Source: Muribaculaceae bacterium
Lineage (GTDB): Bacteria > Bacteroidota > Bacteroidia > Bacteroidales > Muribaculaceae
Reading direction: 5' to 3'
Length of the DNA: 64,000 nt
Assembly (NCBI GenBank): GCA_022510425.1
Contig: JAFLTO010000001.1
Location: 186,001-250,000, forward strand
Numbering within the stretch: position 1 is the stretch's first letter; each line of letters begins with the position of its first letter. A program made the translations under genes and the position numbers. This document shows positions 61,133 through 64,000 of the stretch, piece after piece. The notes under the pieces are model-generated. The model worked only from the letters and a program-made list of their open reading frames with translations. It was not told the origin of the DNA and searched no databases.

Positions 61133-62443
61133 TTAGATTATTTCCATGAGTTTGACGGCGTCTACATATTTAGCTATACTTTCGGCCACCGCCTTAGCAT
61201 TCTGCATTGCATGAACCACTGTGGCTTGATTGCCTGATACATCTCCCCCGGCAAATACCCCCTTACGTGTGGTCATGCCATAAGGATTGTCACGAGTCAG
61301 CACATACCCTTTTTCATCGACGTCAATCCCATCAGTGGTGGAAACTATACGTGAAGCAGGAACAGATCCTACTGCAAGTATAACATTATCCATTGGCATT
61401 ACAATTTCACCATCAGGAGTGTTGACAGTTATAGATTTAAGTTTAAATTCATTGTCATCTCTTCCTTCAATATTCACTACTGATGAATTCCAAAGGAATT
61501 TCACTCCCTCATTAACCGCGTCGTCGTATTCTGCACGTAGTGCCGCCATTTTCTCAATATCTCGGTGATATATTACAGTGACTTCAGAGGCCCCCATTCT
61601 GAGAGAAGTTCTGGCAGCGTCCATGGCAGTGTTACCACAACCAATCACAGCGACCTTATCACCTTCACGAATCACTACTTCTTTACGGGAAATATATCCG
61701 TTTTCATATAATCCTACACGACGCAGGAATCGAATACCTTGTCTGACACCCTTATGATTAATACCGGGAATAGCAAGACGTTTAGGCACACCTGTGCCTG
61801 TGCCCATAAAAATGGCATCAAATCCTTGATTGAAAAGATCATCTATTGTGAAGTCTTTTCCTATTGTAGTGTTTAGATTTATCTTAACACCGAGATTCTC
61901 GATCTTTTTGATTTCTCTGTTCACTACTTCTTTTGGCAGACGATATTGAGGAATACCGAACATGAGAACACCTCCGGCTTCCGGTTCCATCTCAAAAATC
62001 TCTACATAGAAACCTTGACGTGAAAGATCTCCTGCGATTGTAAGACCCGCAGGTCCCGAACCAATAACTGCGACTTTACCACGGTTTTTCTCCGGAATGG
62101 ACTCGTGTCTCCAGCCGGCCTCGGCATCGAAATCTGCAATGAAACGTTCGAGTTTACCTATATGCACCGGATCACCTTTTTTCCCCAGCGCACAGTTTCC
62201 TTCACATTGACGTTCGTGTCCGCAGACTCTTCCGCAAACAGCAGGAAGATTACTCCGATTATGGATGATATTCATGGCATTACCAAAGTTTCCTTTGGCA
62301 AGTTCTGATATCCAATCGGGTATATCATTACTTATGGGACATCCTTTCTTACAACCCGGAGCTTTACAATGTAGACACCTTTGAGCTTCCTTTATTGCTT
62401 CTGAAAGGGTATAAGGTTCGGATACTTCTTCAAAATCTTTCAT
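61133..62443 (-). CDS. GltD-like NAD(P)-dependent oxidoreductase (glutamate synthase beta type)
   Basis: Flavoprotein of 436 aa. N-terminal cysteine-rich region for two 4Fe-4S clusters (CLHCKAPGCKKGCP, then CGRVCGHERQCEGNC), FAD-binding VAVIGSGPAGLTIAGDL at about residue 126, NADPH-binding VAVIGCGNTAMDAARTSLRMG at about 268, and GVFAGGDVSGNQATVV near the end. These match the beta subunit of glutamate synthase and related electron-transfer subunits. The large GltB subunit is not beside it. It starts four bases after kduI and lies between kduI and kdgK, so it may serve another partner, perhaps in uronate metabolism or as a standalone NADPH oxidoreductase. Confidence 0.88.
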   Translation of the reverse strand: MKDFEEVSEPYTLSEAIKEAQRCLHCKAPGCKKGCPISNDIPDWISELAKGNFGNAMNIIHNRSNLPAVCGRVCGHERQCEGNCALGKKGDPVHIGKLERFIADFDAEAGWRHESIPEKNRGKVAVIGSGPAGLTIAGDLSRQGFYVEIFEMEPEAGGVLMFGIPQYRLPKEVVNREIKKIENLGVKINLNTTIGKDFTIDDLFNQGFDAIFMGTGTGVPKRLAIPGINHKGVRQGIRFLRRVGLYENGYISRKEVVIREGDKVAVIGCGNTAMDAARTSLRMGASEVTVIYHRDIEKMAALRAEYDDAVNEGVKFLWNSSVVNIEGRDDNEFKLKSITVNTPDGEIVMPMDNVILAVGSVPASRIVSTTDGIDVDEKGYVLTRDNPYGMTTRKGVFAGGDVSGNQATVVHAMQNAKAVAESIAKYVDAVKLMEII

Positions 62444-62447
62444 ATAA

Positions 62448-63368
62448 TTACCTCATATCAGTATAAGGGAACTTATCCATGTCACCATAGTCAAGATTTT
62501 CACCACCCATTCCCCAGATGAACATGTAGTTTGAAGTTCCGGCAGCAGCATGAATGCTCCATTCCGGACTCATGATAGCTTGTTCGTTGTGCAACCAAAC
62601 CACTCTTTCTTCCTGAGGTTCACCCATGAGATGGCAAATAGCGTTGCCTTCTGGCACATTGAAATAGAAATAAGCCTCCACTCGACGATCATGAGTATGT
62701 GCCGGCATAGTATTCCACACAGATCCGGGCATCAATTCTGTGAGACCCATCTGAAGTTGGCATGGTCCTTCTTCGAGCACGTTATTAACAATCAGCTGAT
62801 TGATGATACGGTCGTTGCTCTCTTCCATACTACCTGCATGGAAAGAATTTGCCTTTATAGAACCTTTACGACCATCAATGGTAATCAATTGTGTCTTATA
62901 ATGCTTATGGGCGGGAGTAGAATTTAAATAGAATTTAGCCGGGTTAGAGTCATCTTTTGAACGGAAGATCACTTCCTTATTACCACAACCCACATAGAGG
63001 GCATCCTTGAAATTCAATTCATAATCCTTGCCATCAACAGAAATTATACCCGGGCCTCCAATATTTATAGCGCCCAATTCTCTTCTTTCCAGGAAATATT
63101 CAGCCTTGAGAGGATCAATAGTTTCAAGCTTTATTGTCTGACCTATTGGCATAACACCTCCAAAGATAACCCGGTCGTACATAGAATATGTGAGATTCAC
63201 TTTATTGGCTTCCATTACTGTTGGCATAACGAAACGCGAACGAAGCTGGTCGGTGGTATATTCCTTAACGTCATCAGGATGGCAAGCACGTTGAATGGTA
63301 TAAGTTGTCTGTGCTGTCGCACCGGTCATTGCTAAAGTAGCCATAGCAGCAAAAATTAATTTTTTCAT
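62448..63368 (-). CDS. kduI: 5-dehydro-4-deoxy-D-glucuronate isomerase with signal peptide
   Basis: Converts 5-keto-4-deoxyuronate (the ring-opened product of unsaturated uronates) to 3-deoxy-D-glycero-2,5-hexodiulosonate. It has 306 aa versus 278-280 for the usual cytoplasmic enzyme. The cupin metal ligands are present in [13 protein letters not shown] (two His and Glu) and WSIHAAAG (His), and [16 protein letters not shown] and [16 protein letters not shown] match KduI. The extra length is an N-terminal signal peptide, [20 protein letters not shown], followed by the normal KduI start [16 protein letters not shown]. The enzyme is therefore predicted to be periplasmic, an unusual place. It lies 14 bases after the EIIC-like permease gene. 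Confidence 0.92.
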   Translation of the reverse strand: MKKLIFAAMATLAMTGATAQTTYTIQRACHPDDVKEYTTDQLRSRFVMPTVMEANKVNLTYSMYDRVIFGGVMPIGQTIKLETIDPLKAEYFLERRELGAINIGGPGIISVDGKDYELNFKDALYVGCGNKEVIFRSKDDSNPAKFYLNSTPAHKHYKTQLITIDGRKGSIKANSFHAGSMEESNDRIINQLIVNNVLEEGPCQLQMGLTELMPGSVWNTMPAHTHDRRVEAYFYFNVPEGNAICHLMGEPQEERVVWLHNEQAIMSPEWSIHAAAGTSNYMFIWGMGGENLDYGDMDKFPYTDMR

Positions 63369-63382
63369 ATTTTGTATTGTTT

Positions 63383-64000
63383 TTATTCCATTGTCTGGAG
63401 GGTTGTAGCTCCTTTTTCCACCATCTCTTTCTGATTTTTGAGAATCAGTATTCTATTCCACCACATCAAACCACAAGTGAGCAATACGAGAATACCGGCT
63501 CCAATCTCCTTGAGATGTACAGTGCAATGATAAAGCACGAAACTCAAAGGTGAAGAAGAGAAGTCTAAAGCTCCGGCTTGGAATCCTTGTGGAATAGCAA
63601 CAGAGCCGTCGCCCGTTACCCTGTATACGTCATCGGCGGCAAGGGTGAATGCCGGTGCAATGCTTGTGACCATATATAAACCGGCAATTATGATAATAAC
63701 ACCTACTATGAAAGATTTCACTACACTTCCATTGGTGTAAGGAATTATCAGAACGAAAACATAGAACATTCCTGCAAGAGAGGCCAAAGGAAGGAACTGG
63801 TTGCCCGGTAGGATCACAGCCAGAATCAGAGTAACAGGCATCAAAAGCAGAGAAACTACCAGAGTGGCGGGATGTCCGATAACGATCGCCGGACTCATAC
63901 CGATATTCAAACCATCAGCATTCTTGAATTTTTTTGCTATAAGTTCTCGTGTAGCATCAGATATAGGTTTCAAACCTTCTATAAAGAAAGCAGTAACTCT
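63383..64000 (-). CDS. GatC-like PTS EIIC permease, partial (start beyond window)
   Basis: C-terminal 205 aa of a membrane protein whose open frame runs through the window edge. [46 protein letters not shown] (split) and at least five hydrophobic segments resemble the galactitol-type EIIC permeases (GatC/SgcC). No EIIA or EIIB gene is visible in the window, and PTS is generally rare in this phylum, so it may act as a secondary transporter of a sugar acid. Position directly before kduI suggests uptake of a uronate-derived compound; substrate and mechanism are inference. Confidence 0.75.
   Translation of the reverse strand, partial: RVTAFFIEGLKPISDATRELIAKKFKNADGLNIGMSPAIVIGHPATLVVSLLLMPVTLILAVILPGNQFLPLASLAGMFYVFVLIIPYTNGSVVKSFIVGVIIIIAGLYMVTSIAPAFTLAADDVYRVTGDGSVAIPQGFQAGALDFSSSPLSFVLYHCTVHLKEIGAGILVLLTCGLMWWNRILILKNQKEMVEKGATTLQTME

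Noticed and set aside
1..64000. tRNA or rRNA genes
   Set aside because: I looked through all gaps longer than about 70 bases for cloverleaf arms and conserved T-loop sequence and found none.

Overview
The window looks like chromosomal DNA of a gut-type member of Bacteroidales. Muribaculaceae is my best guess, but that is inference. The evidence is a SusC/SusD pair with polysaccharide-degrading enzymes, a PorD-like protein and short 'NGKK' C-terminal tails on exported proteins, and a DUF5606 gene. It also carries a series of Bacteroidetes-type promoters (TTTG, 19-20 bp, TAnnTTTG) and no obvious Shine-Dalgarno signals. I found no rRNA, tRNA, CRISPR array, prophage or insertion sequence.

Layout. 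1-6 kb: end of a MacB-type ABC exporter, tilS, then pth, an Hsp15-like S4 protein, a double-META lipoprotein, a YhcH-family protein and a FrnE-like DsbA protein on the minus strand. 6-9 kb: a CstA-family transporter divergent from NADP-type glutamate dehydrogenase. 9-19 kb: one minus-strand operon, leuA-leuC-leuD-leuB-ilvD-ilvB-ilvN-ilvC, covering the acetolactate-to-valine trunk and the leucine branch. 19-22 kb: anaerobic ribonucleotide reductase nrdD-nrdG. 22-37 kb: housekeeping operons on the minus strand: nusB-yajC-ybbR-coaE-DUF5606; dnaN-exonuclease-coaBC-porD-recN-rlmB; clpS-clpA-aat (an N-degron pathway set); rpsF-rpsR-rplI.

37-40.5 kb: two exported proteins of unknown function. 40.5-64 kb: a pectin/uronate locus, all on the minus strand. 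It holds a PL1 pectate lyase, a GH28-GH105-glycosidase fusion split by a frameshift, an Rpn-type nuclease, a DUF4143 ATPase, two exported proteins of unknown role, SusD, SusC and a GH3 enzyme. Upstream lie KDPG aldolase, KDG kinase, a GltD-like oxidoreductase, a KduI isomerase and a GatC-like EIIC permease cut by the window edge.

How it fits together: PL1 and GH28 would cut homogalacturonan and related pectins. SusC/D import oligomers, and GH105, GH3 and the third glycosidase trim them in the periplasm. KduI isomerises the unsaturated-uronate product, and KdgK plus Eda feed it into pyruvate and glyceraldehyde-3-phosphate. KduD and a regulator are not in the window.

Most unusual points: the triple glycosidase is interrupted at an A10 tract where a single -1 shift restores a 1580-residue protein; KduI carries a signal peptide, implying periplasmic isomerisation; NusB is enlarged by an apparent internal duplication; an Rpn gene has tandem 12-bp repeats next to an in-frame internal start; and GGGAT-like degenerate repeats fill several gaps between genes.
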